NCBI RefSeq assembly: GCF_928381405.1
Contig: NZ_CAKMSB010000001.1
Location: forward strand, 291,278 to 355,277
Length of the DNA: 64,000 nt
Source: Rothia nasisuis
GTDB taxonomy: Bacteria > Actinomycetota > Actinomycetes > Actinomycetales > Micrococcaceae
Direction: 5' to 3'
Of this stretch, positions 18,365 to 28,103 are shown piece after piece. Each line of letters begins with the position of its first letter. The first letter of the stretch is position 1. Position numbers and translations under genes: made by a program. Below the pieces are notes generated by a model. The model saw only the letters and a program-made list of their open reading frames with translations, ran no database searches and was not told where the DNA came from.

Positions 18365-20026
18365 CTACTGCTTGTTGTCGGGTAGCTGGCGTGCTTTGCG
18401 AATAGTGCGTAGGCCCGCAGGGAGCGCAGGCTCTGAGGGCTGAACGGGAGCTACCGGCTGCTGTTTTTTCGTCGGTGGTGGCGGAGCCTCAGGCTGATTT
18501 TTAGGCTGGGACGCGGCTGCGTGCGGCGTACCCGACTGCCTTAGGGCAGCTGAGGGGGGCTGAGGCACCGGGCCTTTCTTCGCAGGCGAAGGGGTCGAAG
18601 CGGGTGGGGCGGGTGTACGTGCCCGGCCGTCAATCAGTAGCCCGAGGCGGGTACGGAACTTGTCGAGGGTCCAGCCGGCACCAACGGGATCAGCAGCAAT
18701 CACCGCCTGCTCACGTTCAGCAATACGAGCCAGACCAAGACGACGGGTAGCGTCCTTGTGCATCTTACTGTTAGCAGGTGCTGGGCTTTCTCCCACCATG
18801 GACGTCAGCGGGGTCTGGCGAGCAAAAGCTATCAGAATACCAACGCCAATCAAAGAGGAGATGAGCGCAGAGCCGCCTGCGGAGATAAAGGGCAATGGCA
18901 CCCCGATGACGGGGGCTACGCCCGCCACCATACTGATATTCAGCAGGGCCTGACCTGCAATCCAGGTGATTATACCTACGGTTGCAAAGCGAATGAAAAG
19001 GTCTGAGGAGCGCAACAGGATGCGCATAGCAGCATAGATGAGGGCTGCGTAAAGCACCAGCACGGCCAGCGCCCCAATGAGTCCAAGCTCCTCCCCCACA
19101 ACAGCAAAAATATAGTCGTTGTGGGCTTCTGGTAGATAGTTGTACTTTTGGCGTGACTGCCCCAAGCCCACACCCCAGAAACCTCCGGTGGCGAGGGCTG
19201 CCAGGCCGGAGTTTGCCTGGTCACAGGTGGCCTCGACACAGTCCTTCCAGAAGGAGTAGGTGTTGAGCAGACGCTCAACTCGGTTGGGGCTCATCAAAAC
19301 CATAGCGGCACCTGCTACCAGGCCCAGACCCACGGTAAGCATCACCAGGGCTCTGGATGGGCGGGCCACCATAATCATGGCAAGAAAAACCACGGCATAA
19401 ACCAGCACCGTGCCCACGTCGTGACCGGCCAGAATCAGAGCTGTCACCAGGCCAAAACCCACCACAGCCGGCATAAGCCCTTTGTAGATGGTTTGCCCGG
19501 GCGTTCCCACATCGATACGGCCCTGACGGGAGTAAACCGAGGCAAGCCACAAAATCATAACCGGCTTGGCGAATTCTGAGGGCTGCACAGAGAGGCCCCC
19601 TAGGTTGATCCAGTTGCGGTTACCGTTAACGGTGGTACCCACAACAATGACGGCCACGAGTAGCACTACCACCACCGCAAGGAGCGCCGTTAACGCAGCC
19701 GGTCTGCGGTACCAGGTCACCGGAATCAGATACCCCACCACAAGCATGAGTACCAGGCCAATTAAGGCGAATACGCCCTGGGAACGCGCCTGCGTGTAGG
19801 CACCCACCCCCGATGATATCTGTTCGACGCTTGAGGCTGAGAGCACCATCATCACACCGAAAAGTGTCAGGATAATAGCGGTCACCATCAGCACCACGGG
19901 GACGTCGGTGAGCACCATAGTACTCAGGCGCACCTGTGCGTTTTCCCAGGTCTTCTTGAGAGCGGGGCCTAGATTCCTCAGGCCATTGGCAAGTCGGCGT
20001 CGTGTGGTGTTTGCTACCAGGGGCAT
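18365..20026 (-). CDS. ftsW: SEDS-family septal glycosyltransferase FtsW
   Basis: 553 residues, about ten membrane helices in residues 45-425. SEDS signatures include NLGGLSVQPSEFAKPVMILW, VGEELGLIGALAVL and GVPLPFISAGGSALIS. FtsW polymerises lipid II together with FtsI. A cytoplasmic tail of about 115 residues follows, rich in Pro, Ala and Gln (for example PPPPTKKQQPVAPVQPSEP); long tails occur in actinobacterial FtsW and can bind partners. It sits 30 bp after murD. Confidence 0.96.
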   Translation of the reverse strand: MPLVANTTRRRLANGLRNLGPALKKTWENAQVRLSTMVLTDVPVVLMVTAIILTLFGVMMVLSASSVEQISSGVGAYTQARSQGVFALIGLVLMLVVGYLIPVTWYRRPAALTALLAVVVVLLVAVIVVGTTVNGNRNWINLGGLSVQPSEFAKPVMILWLASVYSRQGRIDVGTPGQTIYKGLMPAVVGFGLVTALILAGHDVGTVLVYAVVFLAMIMVARPSRALVMLTVGLGLVAGAAMVLMSPNRVERLLNTYSFWKDCVEATCDQANSGLAALATGGFWGVGLGQSRQKYNYLPEAHNDYIFAVVGEELGLIGALAVLVLYAALIYAAMRILLRSSDLFIRFATVGIITWIAGQALLNISMVAGVAPVIGVPLPFISAGGSALISSLIGVGILIAFARQTPLTSMVGESPAPANSKMHKDATRRLGLARIAEREQAVIAADPVGAGWTLDKFRTRLGLLIDGRARTPAPPASTPSPAKKGPVPQPPSAALRQSGTPHAAASQPKNQPEAPPPPTKKQQPVAPVQPSEPALPAGLRTIRKARQLPDNKQ

Positions 20027-20056
20027 AGTTACGTCTCCCTCCGTGTGGCCGGGTGG

Positions 20057-21592
20057 CTACGAATTAATCTGGTTGACAAGGTCGGCTACCGCATCGATAA
20101 AGCTGTTGCCGCGGTCAGCATACGAAGCGAACTGATCCATCGAAGCCGCAGCCGGCGCCATGAGCACGGTGTCGTTTTGTTCAGAGATTTCGTGAGCTTC
20201 AGCTACGGCCAGCCGCATCACGGCATTACCGTCAGTGGGATCGGCGAGCAGGGAGCTAGCGGTAACATTACGAACCGGAACCTCGGGGGCATGCTTAGCC
20301 AGGGCCGCTTGCAGGGCCTCGGTATCGGTGCCAATCAGAATCACGGCCTTGAGGCGGTCCCTGTGATTACTGACGAGCTCATCGTACGTCACGCCCTTGG
20401 ACAGACCCCCAGCCACCCAGATGACGGGGTTGAAAGAAGCCAGTGAAGCGTTGGCGGCGTGGGGGTTGGTTGCTTTAGAGTCGTTGACCCACAGAACGCC
20501 GTGTGTATTGGCCACGAGCTGAATACGGTGAGCACCGGGCTCATAGGCCTGTAACCCGGCCTTGACCTGCTCAGGCGAGACACCCGCTGCACGGGTCAGT
20601 GCCGCAGCCACCAGTGCGTTCTCTACGGTGTGTTTGGTGGGTAGATGACCGGTGTCTGCAACCTCGGCAAGTTCAAGCGCCTGGTTGCGGCGGTCATCAA
20701 GAAAAGCCCGATCAACCAAAAGCCCATCGATGACTCCCAGCATAGAGAGCCCCGGGGTATCAGCCCAGAACCCAATAGCACGGGCGCCCTCGACTACGTC
20801 CGCTTCTTCGACCATGGTTACGATTTCGGGGTAGTTGGCATTAAAAACACACGCCACCTGGGTGTTCTCGTAAACACGAGCCTTATCAGCCATGTAATTG
20901 CTGTACCCCTGATGCCAGTCCACGTGATCTTCAGCTACGTTCAGTACCACTGAGGCCAGCGGAGACATGGAGTATACCCAGTGCAGCTGAAAGCTAGAGA
21001 GCTCAACAGCGAAGAAATCGTAGTCTACCGGGTCACGGAGGGCATCGAGAATGGGGGTTCCTACGTTACCCACGGCAAGGGCTTTGTAGCCAGCGGTCTG
21101 CAGAATGGACTCCGTCATACCCACGGTGGTGGTCTTACCGTTCGTACCGGTGATAGCCAGCCAGGGGGCTGTCTTGTGACCTTCACGTTGACGCAGACGC
21201 CAGGCTAACTCAATATCACCCCAGATTTGAATCTTCTGAGCTACAGCATCCGCCAAAATACCCAGGGAGGGAGCGAGCCCGGGCGAGGCCACGACCAGTT
21301 CAGCGGGCTTCCCATCCACAAGTGGCAGGGCGTCCATAGCGTCCAAGCCCAATACCGAACCGGCTGAGCCCACAATCGTGAGGGTATCAGCCTTATCACG
21401 GGTAGCCTGCGCGTCAGATCCGTCGACCACCACCACACGCGCGCCCAATTCAATGAGCGTATCTGCCGCTGCGAACCCACTGACGCCAAGCCCCGCAACC
21501 ACCACGCGCAAACCGGCCCAGTCAGATTCCCAACGCGTCAGTTTCTCTAGTCGTTCATAGCCATAGACGGGGTTGGCGTTTGAAGCCTTCAC
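20057..21592 (-). CDS. murD: UDP-N-acetylmuramoyl-L-alanine--D-glutamate ligase
   Basis: 511 residues. VVVAGLGVSGFAAADTLIELG is the N-terminal nucleotide fold, ITGTNGKTTTVGMTESIL the ATP loop, NVAEDHVDWH and WVNDSKATNPHA further conserved segments. It adds D-Glu to UDP-MurNAc-Ala. The GTG start overlaps the mraY TAG by one base, so translation is coupled. Confidence 0.97.
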   Translation of the reverse strand: MKASNANPVYGYERLEKLTRWESDWAGLRVVVAGLGVSGFAAADTLIELGARVVVVDGSDAQATRDKADTLTIVGSAGSVLGLDAMDALPLVDGKPAELVVASPGLAPSLGILADAVAQKIQIWGDIELAWRLRQREGHKTAPWLAITGTNGKTTTVGMTESILQTAGYKALAVGNVGTPILDALRDPVDYDFFAVELSSFQLHWVYSMSPLASVVLNVAEDHVDWHQGYSNYMADKARVYENTQVACVFNANYPEIVTMVEEADVVEGARAIGFWADTPGLSMLGVIDGLLVDRAFLDDRRNQALELAEVADTGHLPTKHTVENALVAAALTRAAGVSPEQVKAGLQAYEPGAHRIQLVANTHGVLWVNDSKATNPHAANASLASFNPVIWVAGGLSKGVTYDELVSNHRDRLKAVILIGTDTEALQAALAKHAPEVPVRNVTASSLLADPTDGNAVMRLAVAEAHEISEQNDTVLMAPAAASMDQFASYADRGNSFIDAVADLVNQINS

Positions 21593-22710
21593 TAAAAGTC
21601 ACCTCCATTAATCAGCAACCAGTCGCCGTAGAAAATACCAAGGGCAACGGCCACAAAGAGACCGGCCAAAATCCAGAAGCGGATTACCACGTTGACCTCG
21701 GTCCAGCCCTTGAGCTCAAAGTGGTGCTGCAAGGGTGCCATGAGAAATACGCGTTTGCCGCCGCTCATCTTGAAGTAACCGACCTGAATAATCACAGACA
21801 GCGCAATCATCACAAAAAGCCCGGCGATAATCGGCAGCAGCATCTGGGTGCGGGTAATAATAGCGAAGGCGGCAAGCGCTCCACCTAGGCCCAGCGAACC
21901 CGTGTCACCCATGAAGATAGTGGCCGGTGAGGTGTTCCACCACAGAAAGCCAATCAATGCCCCTATCAGTGAGGCTGCGAGAACAGCCATCTGGGCCGAA
22001 TCGGGCACCTCGTAGCAGGCAGCTGAACTAGAACCGGGGGCGCACAGGTTCTGGGCCTGCCACATCGAGATAAGTAGATAACCCGAAAACACCATGATTG
22101 AAACACCGGTAGCGAGACCATCTAGGCCGTCTGTCAGGTTAACAGCGTTGGTGGTGGCTGTAGCGATTAAGTTTGCCCAAATGATAAAGAGAATAATACC
22201 GACTACTGGCCCAGCGAAGGCCAAATCAAGCCAGGAAATATCGCGGGTAAAAGAGAGCTGGGAGGACGCCGGGGACCAGCCACGTTCGTCCTCCAGCAAA
22301 AGTGCACCCACCGCAAACAGGGTTCCGATGAGCCCCTGCAGAACAATTTTTCCCTTGGGGGTTAGCCCTTCGCTCTGTTTTTTCCATATTTTCGAGAAGT
22401 CATCGACAAAGCCCACACCGGCCATACCCAGCATGAGAAACAGCGAAAGGAGCACCGAGGCGCTGGGAGCCTCTGCAACGCCGGTCAAAACCGCGGTGGC
22501 CCCCAAAGCCAGAAAGAAACCGAACACGGTTGCCGCCATCATCATCACACCGCCCATAGTGGGGGTTCCCCGCTTGGTCTGGTGAGAGGTGGGGCCGTCT
22601 TCTCGAATGAACTGGCCAAACTGCTGCTTCACCAGCCATTTGGTATAGAGCGGAGTGCCGATAATCGAGATGAGCAGGCCAAAAGCGGCAGCCAACAGGA
22701 TGGAAATCAT
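21592..22710 (-). CDS. mraY: Phospho-N-acetylmuramoyl-pentapeptide transferase
   Basis: 372 residues, about ten membrane helices. Signatures are REDGPTSHQTKRGTPTMGG, the acidic pair in GVGFVDDFSKI, NAVNLTDGLDGLATG and MGDTGSLGLGGAL. It makes lipid I on undecaprenyl phosphate. It lies 21 bp after murF. Confidence 0.97.
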   Translation of the reverse strand: MISILLAAAFGLLISIIGTPLYTKWLVKQQFGQFIREDGPTSHQTKRGTPTMGGVMMMAATVFGFFLALGATAVLTGVAEAPSASVLLSLFLMLGMAGVGFVDDFSKIWKKQSEGLTPKGKIVLQGLIGTLFAVGALLLEDERGWSPASSQLSFTRDISWLDLAFAGPVVGIILFIIWANLIATATTNAVNLTDGLDGLATGVSIMVFSGYLLISMWQAQNLCAPGSSSAACYEVPDSAQMAVLAASLIGALIGFLWWNTSPATIFMGDTGSLGLGGALAAFAIITRTQMLLPIIAGLFVMIALSVIIQVGYFKMSGGKRVFLMAPLQHHFELKGWTEVNVVIRFWILAGLFVAVALGIFYGDWLLINGGDF

Positions 22711-22731
22711 GCGGTGTCTGAGCCTTCCCGG

Positions 22732-24327
22732 TTATAAGTTTGTCTGTGATTCGGTGGCAGTGTCTGTTTCTGCGCCATTGTCTGAGTTTAGCGTTTGTGC
22801 AAAGTCTCCTGCGCTTAGCCAGGGCTGTGAATGTTCGTTTTGCTTCTTCTGGCGGGTGAGGTCTCCCTCATACTCAGAGACCCTTTGACCGAGTCGGCCC
22901 AGGCCAGCACCATTTGAAGATTTGAAAAGTACAATATCACCGGGTTCAAGCTGTCCACGCAAAAGTTCGAATGCTTCGTCAGGGGTGGCAACCCAGGTAG
23001 CCTCATGCCCCCAAGAACCCTCCAGATGCGCGGTGTTGTAGATGGCCTTGGCAATCTCCCCTACTGCAACGGTCTTTGAAATATTCAGGCGGACGGCCAG
23101 CTGACCAATGCGGTCATGCTCAGCCAGGGTTTGCTCACCCAGCTCAAGCATGGCACCCAGTACGGCCCAGGTTCGGTTGGTCCCGGGTAGACGGCCGAGC
23201 TGGGCTAGGGTTTGAAGGGCAGCGGTCATGGATTCGGGGTTGGCGTTGTAGGCGTCGTTAATGACCGTGATGCCGTCTGCTCGATCCGTACGCTGCATCC
23301 GCCATTTGGAGGCGGCACCGGCTACAGCCAGCTGCCCGGCAATAGTTGCAGAGTCAATCCCGGCCTGATAAGCCACCGTGGCCGCCGCCAGCAGGTTGTA
23401 GACATGGTGTTCGCCGATAAGCTGAGAAGAAATTTCAAAGCTCTCCCCCGAGGGGAAGGTCAGAGTGAAAACCGGTCTGCCCCCGCTGTCCGTCGTGAGG
23501 TTGCTCGCTGTGATGCGCTCTTGGCGGACTTCGGAATAATCCGAGACAGTTTCTTCAGCCTCACGGCCCTCAACACCGAAGTAGACCACGGGGGTTGAGG
23601 CACGGTTAATCATGCGACGCACCCGGTAGTCGTCGATATTTAGGGCTAGACCTAGGCGCACGCCTTCGGCCATTTCGCCCTTAGTTGCTTCGATATTATC
23701 GACGCCGCCGAATTCACCCGCGTGAGCGGTTCCCACTTTGAGCACCACACCGAAGTCAGGTTGAATCATGTCAGTCAGGTACCTGATATTGCCTACGCGG
23801 TCTGCTCCCATCTCGATGACCAAGTAGCGGGTGTCTAGCTCCGCGCGAAAGACCGTCAGCGGCACACCTACCTCACCGTTAAAGGAACCGAGGGGGGCAA
23901 CGGTCTTACCGGCCGCACCAAAGATAGCCGCCAGCAGATCCTTAGTAGTGGTTTTGCCCGCTGACCCGGTGATGCCCACGACCGTGATATCCCCCTGCTC
24001 GCGCAGACGCCTGGTTATGAAAGAAGCTAGGCGACCCATAGCTAGCACAACATCATCGACCAGAACCGAGGGATAAACCTGACCGTGAGCGTCCTTTACC
24101 TCACGTTCAACGAGAGCTAGAGACGCTCCGGCTTCGAAAGCAGTCGAGAGATAGTTATGGCCATCTGTTACTTCACCAGGCTTAGCAATAAAGAGACAGC
24201 CCGGGTCTACCTCGCGAGAGTCTGTACTAGCAGATGTGCATGTCAAAGCCCATTGCTGATCCTCAGAAACACCGAGGAGGGTGCCCTCTACCGCGCCCGC
24301 AATCTCAACAGCTGAAAGTTCAATCAT
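22732..24327 (-). CDS. murF: UDP-MurNAc-tripeptide--D-Ala-D-Ala ligase
   Basis: 531 residues. MIELSAVEIAGAVEG is the family start, VVGITGSAGKTTTKDLLAAIF the ATP loop, and INDAYNANPESMTAAL the C-terminal signature. It adds D-Ala-D-Ala to complete the stem pentapeptide. The last 45 residues (after VSEYEGDLTRQKKQNEH) look like a polar, disordered tail beyond the usual family end. It lies 15 bp after murE. Confidence 0.96.
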   Translation of the reverse strand: MIELSAVEIAGAVEGTLLGVSEDQQWALTCTSASTDSREVDPGCLFIAKPGEVTDGHNYLSTAFEAGASLALVEREVKDAHGQVYPSVLVDDVVLAMGRLASFITRRLREQGDITVVGITGSAGKTTTKDLLAAIFGAAGKTVAPLGSFNGEVGVPLTVFRAELDTRYLVIEMGADRVGNIRYLTDMIQPDFGVVLKVGTAHAGEFGGVDNIEATKGEMAEGVRLGLALNIDDYRVRRMINRASTPVVYFGVEGREAEETVSDYSEVRQERITASNLTTDSGGRPVFTLTFPSGESFEISSQLIGEHHVYNLLAAATVAYQAGIDSATIAGQLAVAGAASKWRMQRTDRADGITVINDAYNANPESMTAALQTLAQLGRLPGTNRTWAVLGAMLELGEQTLAEHDRIGQLAVRLNISKTVAVGEIAKAIYNTAHLEGSWGHEATWVATPDEAFELLRGQLEPGDIVLFKSSNGAGLGRLGQRVSEYEGDLTRQKKQNEHSQPWLSAGDFAQTLNSDNGAETDTATESQTNL

Positions 24328-24342
24328 AAGTTTACCTTGAAG

Positions 24343-26037
24343 TTATTTGGTGTGATTCTGATAGGCAGGTACGACGGTAAAACCTGCTGCGCGTAACGCA
24401 CGTACAGTCTCTACCCGGTCATCGAGTTCTATATCGTTTCCAGCCACGTCTTGGGCCACCTCGTGGCCACGCCCAGCCACCAAGATTGAATCGTGAGGGC
24501 CAGCAAGTTCAATCGCCCGGTCAATGGCTACAGAGCGCGGCTCGATGTTAAGCACCTGGCTGGCACGGGCCCCGTTCTCAACTGCCAGACGAGCACCTGA
24601 AGCAACCGCCTCCCGGATAGGTGCCGGGTCTTCTCCGTGCGGGTCATCGTCAGTGACCACCACGATATCTGCGTAGGTAGCCGCTACCTGGCCCATCAGG
24701 GGGCGCTTGGTCTGGTCGCGCTCACCGGTTGCACCAAAAACGATAATGACCTTACCGCTGGGGTCGGCCGGTTCGATAGCCTCCAGAGCTCGTTTAAGCG
24801 CATCGGGGTTATGGGCGAAGTCAACCAAAGTAGTGGGCTCGGTAGACATGAGCTGCATGCGGCCGGGGACGAGCGGGGTCAGCGTCTCGGGAGTAGCCAG
24901 TAGCTCGGCAATACGGTCACGTTCCATAGCGTCGCGGGCTGACTCGTAGACCATCACCGCAGCTAGGGCAGCATTAGAAACGTTGAAGTCAGCCGGGAGC
25001 TGGGTGGCAGTGGGCAATTCCAGGCCGTCTCCGCGGTGTAGCACGAACGAGTGGCCGATACCCGAACGCTCTACCTTCAGAAGAGCCCAGTCTGAGGCGC
25101 CCAAGGTGGGGGCGGCGTCCCTGTTTTCAAACCCCGCGCCGAAACTAGTTGCTAGGCGCACCACTGAGCTAGGGCCGAGGGCCGCCTCTGCCGCATCAGC
25201 CATCGCGATTCCCCATTCATCGTCCACGGTAATGACCGCGCGGCGAGTACGAGTCTGCGTAAAAAGCTGGACCTTCGACTCAAAGTAGCCGCGCATTGTG
25301 CCGTGCAAATCCAGGTGGTCTTGGGTTAGGTTAGTGAAACCGGCAACATCATAGCGAATCCCGTCAACACGGTGATAGTCCAGAGCATGAGAAGAAACCT
25401 CCATAGCCGCAGAGGTAACGCCCTGCTGACGCATCAGCGCTATGAGCGAATGAACGTGAGGGGATTCGGGGGTAGTCAGTCTAGATGGGATAGCCTGGCC
25501 CCCAGCCAAAATCTCAATTGTTCCAATGAGCCCGGTGGTGTGACCCAGCCCCTGCATCACCGAGTTAATCATGTAGGTGGTGGTGGTCTTCCCGTTGGTG
25601 CCGGTCACAGCAAACAGGCGAGGTGCTCCCCCACCGGCTGGCTGAGAATCGTAGATTCGCGCCGAAAGGGGACCAACCGCCGAGCGGACGTCCTCTGTGC
25701 TCAGCAAACCGAACCCCTCAGGTAGCTGCCCAGATAACTGACTCATCTCAAGCCCCGTAGCATCCGTGAGCATCGCAGCTGCACCCAACTGCACGGCCGC
25801 ACCCAAGAACTCAGCGCCGTGAGCCTTGGCTCCGGCCAGTGCCACATACAGATCACCGGGTTGCACCTCACGTGAGTCCATGGTGATACCGGTGATGGGG
25901 CTCTTAGACTCCTGCACCACGCTGGCAGACAGGCCCACGGCACGGAGCCACTCAACAAGCTCAGCGCAGGTACGTTCAGGTACGCGGGCAGGGCGTAGGG
26001 TCTGAGCGTTACCGCTCAGGGATTGATTATCGGTCAC
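24343..26037 (-). CDS. murE: UDP-MurNAc-tripeptide synthetase, probably L-Lys-adding
   Basis: About 564 residues. ITMDSREVQPGDLYVALAG is the N-terminal MurE domain, FAVTGTNGKTTTTYMINSVM the ATP loop, and LVDFAHNPDALKRALEAI and VFGATGERDQTKRPLMG lie downstream. The amino-acid specificity loop reads DDPHGEDP where diaminopimelate enzymes have DNPR, so L-Lys is the likely substrate, as in Lys-type Micrococcaceae (inference). The GTG at 26037 with GAGAGG before it is preferred over a longer frame starting at 26094. Confidence 0.95.
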   Translation of the reverse strand: MTDNQSLSGNAQTLRPARVPERTCAELVEWLRAVGLSASVVQESKSPITGITMDSREVQPGDLYVALAGAKAHGAEFLGAAVQLGAAAMLTDATGLEMSQLSGQLPEGFGLLSTEDVRSAVGPLSARIYDSQPAGGGAPRLFAVTGTNGKTTTTYMINSVMQGLGHTTGLIGTIEILAGGQAIPSRLTTPESPHVHSLIALMRQQGVTSAAMEVSSHALDYHRVDGIRYDVAGFTNLTQDHLDLHGTMRGYFESKVQLFTQTRTRRAVITVDDEWGIAMADAAEAALGPSSVVRLATSFGAGFENRDAAPTLGASDWALLKVERSGIGHSFVLHRGDGLELPTATQLPADFNVSNAALAAVMVYESARDAMERDRIAELLATPETLTPLVPGRMQLMSTEPTTLVDFAHNPDALKRALEAIEPADPSGKVIIVFGATGERDQTKRPLMGQVAATYADIVVVTDDDPHGEDPAPIREAVASGARLAVENGARASQVLNIEPRSVAIDRAIELAGPHDSILVAGRGHEVAQDVAGNDIELDDRVETVRALRAAGFTVVPAYQNHTK

Positions 26038-26112
26038 GGTCTCCCTCTCAATGGGCGATGTGTTCTCAGGCGGTTCCAGGCAGCGGCCCCGCAAAAGTAG
26101 TTAGGCTCTACT

Positions 26113-27972
26113 CTAGTTGTTTTCGTCATGACCTTCAGCGAACTTGGGGGTCTCCTGAGGCTCAGTGGTAGAGCGTGGCACATTGTAAATGTGAAGGGTT
26201 TTTTCCATAATCTCAGCGAACTGAAGCGTAGTATTAGCCGACCCCACCTCAGCAGCTGTGGTCTTGGGGCGGTGTATCGTTACTGACACCAAGAAACGCG
26301 GATCTTCGGCCGGTGCAACGCCCACAAAGGAGGTTGTCCAGCCGTCATAAGTTGTTGATCCCTCACCCACGTTTTCTGCTGTACCGGTTTTGCCAGCCAC
26401 CCGGTAACCGTTAATTTGAGCGCCCTTAGTGCCCCCCTGATATACCACCGCCTCCATGACCTGCATGGTTTTTCGGGCGGTTTCTTCACTCACGATGCGT
26501 GTGCCCTCAGCAACCTCACGAACCTGCTCAGTGCCGTCCGCATCAATAACCGCATCAATAATGCGGGGCTTGAGCATCATACCCTTATTGGCGATGGTCT
26601 GGTAAATCATCGACGTTTGCAGGGCAGACTGAGCCAGACCCTGCCCAAATAGCACCGTGTACTGCTGGCGGATATCCCAGTCGCGCCAATCAGAGACCAG
26701 CCCCTGTGATTCACCGGTCAGTTCAACACCGGTGTACTCACCTATACCGAACTTCTTAAGCCAGTTATAGCGCTGTTCCTTGGTAAGCTTACTCCCCATC
26801 AGCACGGTGCCGGTGTTCATCGAGTCAGCGATAATACCTGCCACAGTCCGCTTTTGCGCCGGGTGTGTGAATGCATCGGTGATAGTCTGATCATCAATAT
26901 GCAACTCGGCGGGCACATCAAAAACAGTGGTAGGGTCAGCCAAACCCTCTTCGAAAACGGCCGCCGTGGTCAGAATTTTTTCGGTTGACCCCGGCTCAAA
27001 GACCTGAGTGATAGCCCGGGGGTTCATATCAGCAAGTTCAAACTTCTCGGCACCCGGGTCCATGGTCGAGGAATCTGCGAGCGCCAGGATCGACCCGTCA
27101 CGCACATCCATCACAATGGCTGTGCCCCACTCAGCCTTTAATTCATCTGCTCGGGCTTTCACCACCTGCTGAGCAAAGTACTGAACGTCCTGGTTAAGGG
27201 TAAGACGAATATTTTTACCGTTTTGAGCCGGAGTATTCTGCTCCTCTCCGATAGGAATACGGATTCCGTCAGCAGAAATTTCGTAGATCCGCTCCCCGTC
27301 AACACCAGCCAGGTGCTCACCCATGGTACGTTCAACCCCTACTGAGTAGTTGGCCTGACGAGTTTGCCCATTAGAACCTTCAACGGCCTCTTCTACAATG
27401 CTCAAGCGGCCCACGACCGAGCCACCTACCTGGCCGTTGGGGTACTGACGTTCGGAGAGGATTTCACCATAGATAAAAGGAGCACCAAGCGCATCAATCC
27501 TGTTGTAGACGGCAGGGGTCACGTTCTCTTTAATGACCTTGTAACGGCTATCACCGTCCAGAGCCTCTTTGACCTCGGTGTCTTTCATCTGCAGAATGTC
27601 CGCTAGTTCATAGACCAGTTCGGTGGGAGTTACTTCAACAGCGTCGCTACTGCCGTCAATGTAACGCTTGAAGCCGGTGACGGTGGTCTGGTCAACGGTA
27701 ATGTTGTAACGCTGCACGCTGCGGGCCAGCACATTGCCGTTAATATCGAGAATCTCACCGCGCAGAGCCGGGATGGTTTGGGTGCGAGTACGTTTTTGCT
27801 TGGCTGCATCGGCTAGCCCGTTCGGGTCAAGCCCTTGTAGCCAGGCCAGGCGAGCGCCGAGTACGCCCAGACCGCCCACAGCTAGAGTTCCTGCGATAAA
27901 GCCACGGCGCCCCACGGTACGTTGGATGCCAGCAATATTCTGGCTAGTAGTCGTGTGCTCCGAGCCGCTCAT
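26113..27972 (-). CDS. ftsI: Septal class B penicillin-binding protein FtsI/PBP3
   Basis: About 619 residues. A short cytoplasmic tail and one membrane segment (FIAGTLAVGGLGVLGARLAWLQ) precede the PBP dimer domain (RGEILDINGNVLARS). The transpeptidase domain has the active Ser in GSTEKIL (about residue 332), SMN and KTGTAEN. It cross-links septal peptidoglycan with FtsW. The segment TVGRRGFIAG before the helix resembles a twin-arginine motif. The ATG at 27972 is preferred over a GTG at 27993 because AAGGA and GGGGGAG precede it. Confidence 0.95.
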   Translation of the reverse strand: MSGSEHTTTSQNIAGIQRTVGRRGFIAGTLAVGGLGVLGARLAWLQGLDPNGLADAAKQKRTRTQTIPALRGEILDINGNVLARSVQRYNITVDQTTVTGFKRYIDGSSDAVEVTPTELVYELADILQMKDTEVKEALDGDSRYKVIKENVTPAVYNRIDALGAPFIYGEILSERQYPNGQVGGSVVGRLSIVEEAVEGSNGQTRQANYSVGVERTMGEHLAGVDGERIYEISADGIRIPIGEEQNTPAQNGKNIRLTLNQDVQYFAQQVVKARADELKAEWGTAIVMDVRDGSILALADSSTMDPGAEKFELADMNPRAITQVFEPGSTEKILTTAAVFEEGLADPTTVFDVPAELHIDDQTITDAFTHPAQKRTVAGIIADSMNTGTVLMGSKLTKEQRYNWLKKFGIGEYTGVELTGESQGLVSDWRDWDIRQQYTVLFGQGLAQSALQTSMIYQTIANKGMMLKPRIIDAVIDADGTEQVREVAEGTRIVSEETARKTMQVMEAVVYQGGTKGAQINGYRVAGKTGTAENVGEGSTTYDGWTTSFVGVAPAEDPRFLVSVTIHRPKTTAAEVGSANTTLQFAEIMEKTLHIYNVPRSTTEPQETPKFAEGHDENN

Positions 27973-28054
27973 ACTCCCCCATTCCTTCATCACGGTTTCC
28001 GATCAATCATGATGTCTTTTCCAGCAAAAGTCTACGTGAAACCCTGCACGCTAA

Positions 28055-28084
28055 GAGGTGCCCACCGAGCCCGGTGGGCACCTC
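28055..28084 (-). terminator. Hairpin between ftsL and ftsI
   Basis: GAGGTGCCCACCG (28055-28067) pairs perfectly with CGGTGGGCACCTC (28072-28084). On the minus strand TTAGCGTG follows without a T-run, so it may attenuate, stabilise mRNA ends or end transcription only partly within the dcw cluster. Confidence 0.6.
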
Positions 28085-28103
28085 GCTCTATTCGACTCTA
28101 GTC

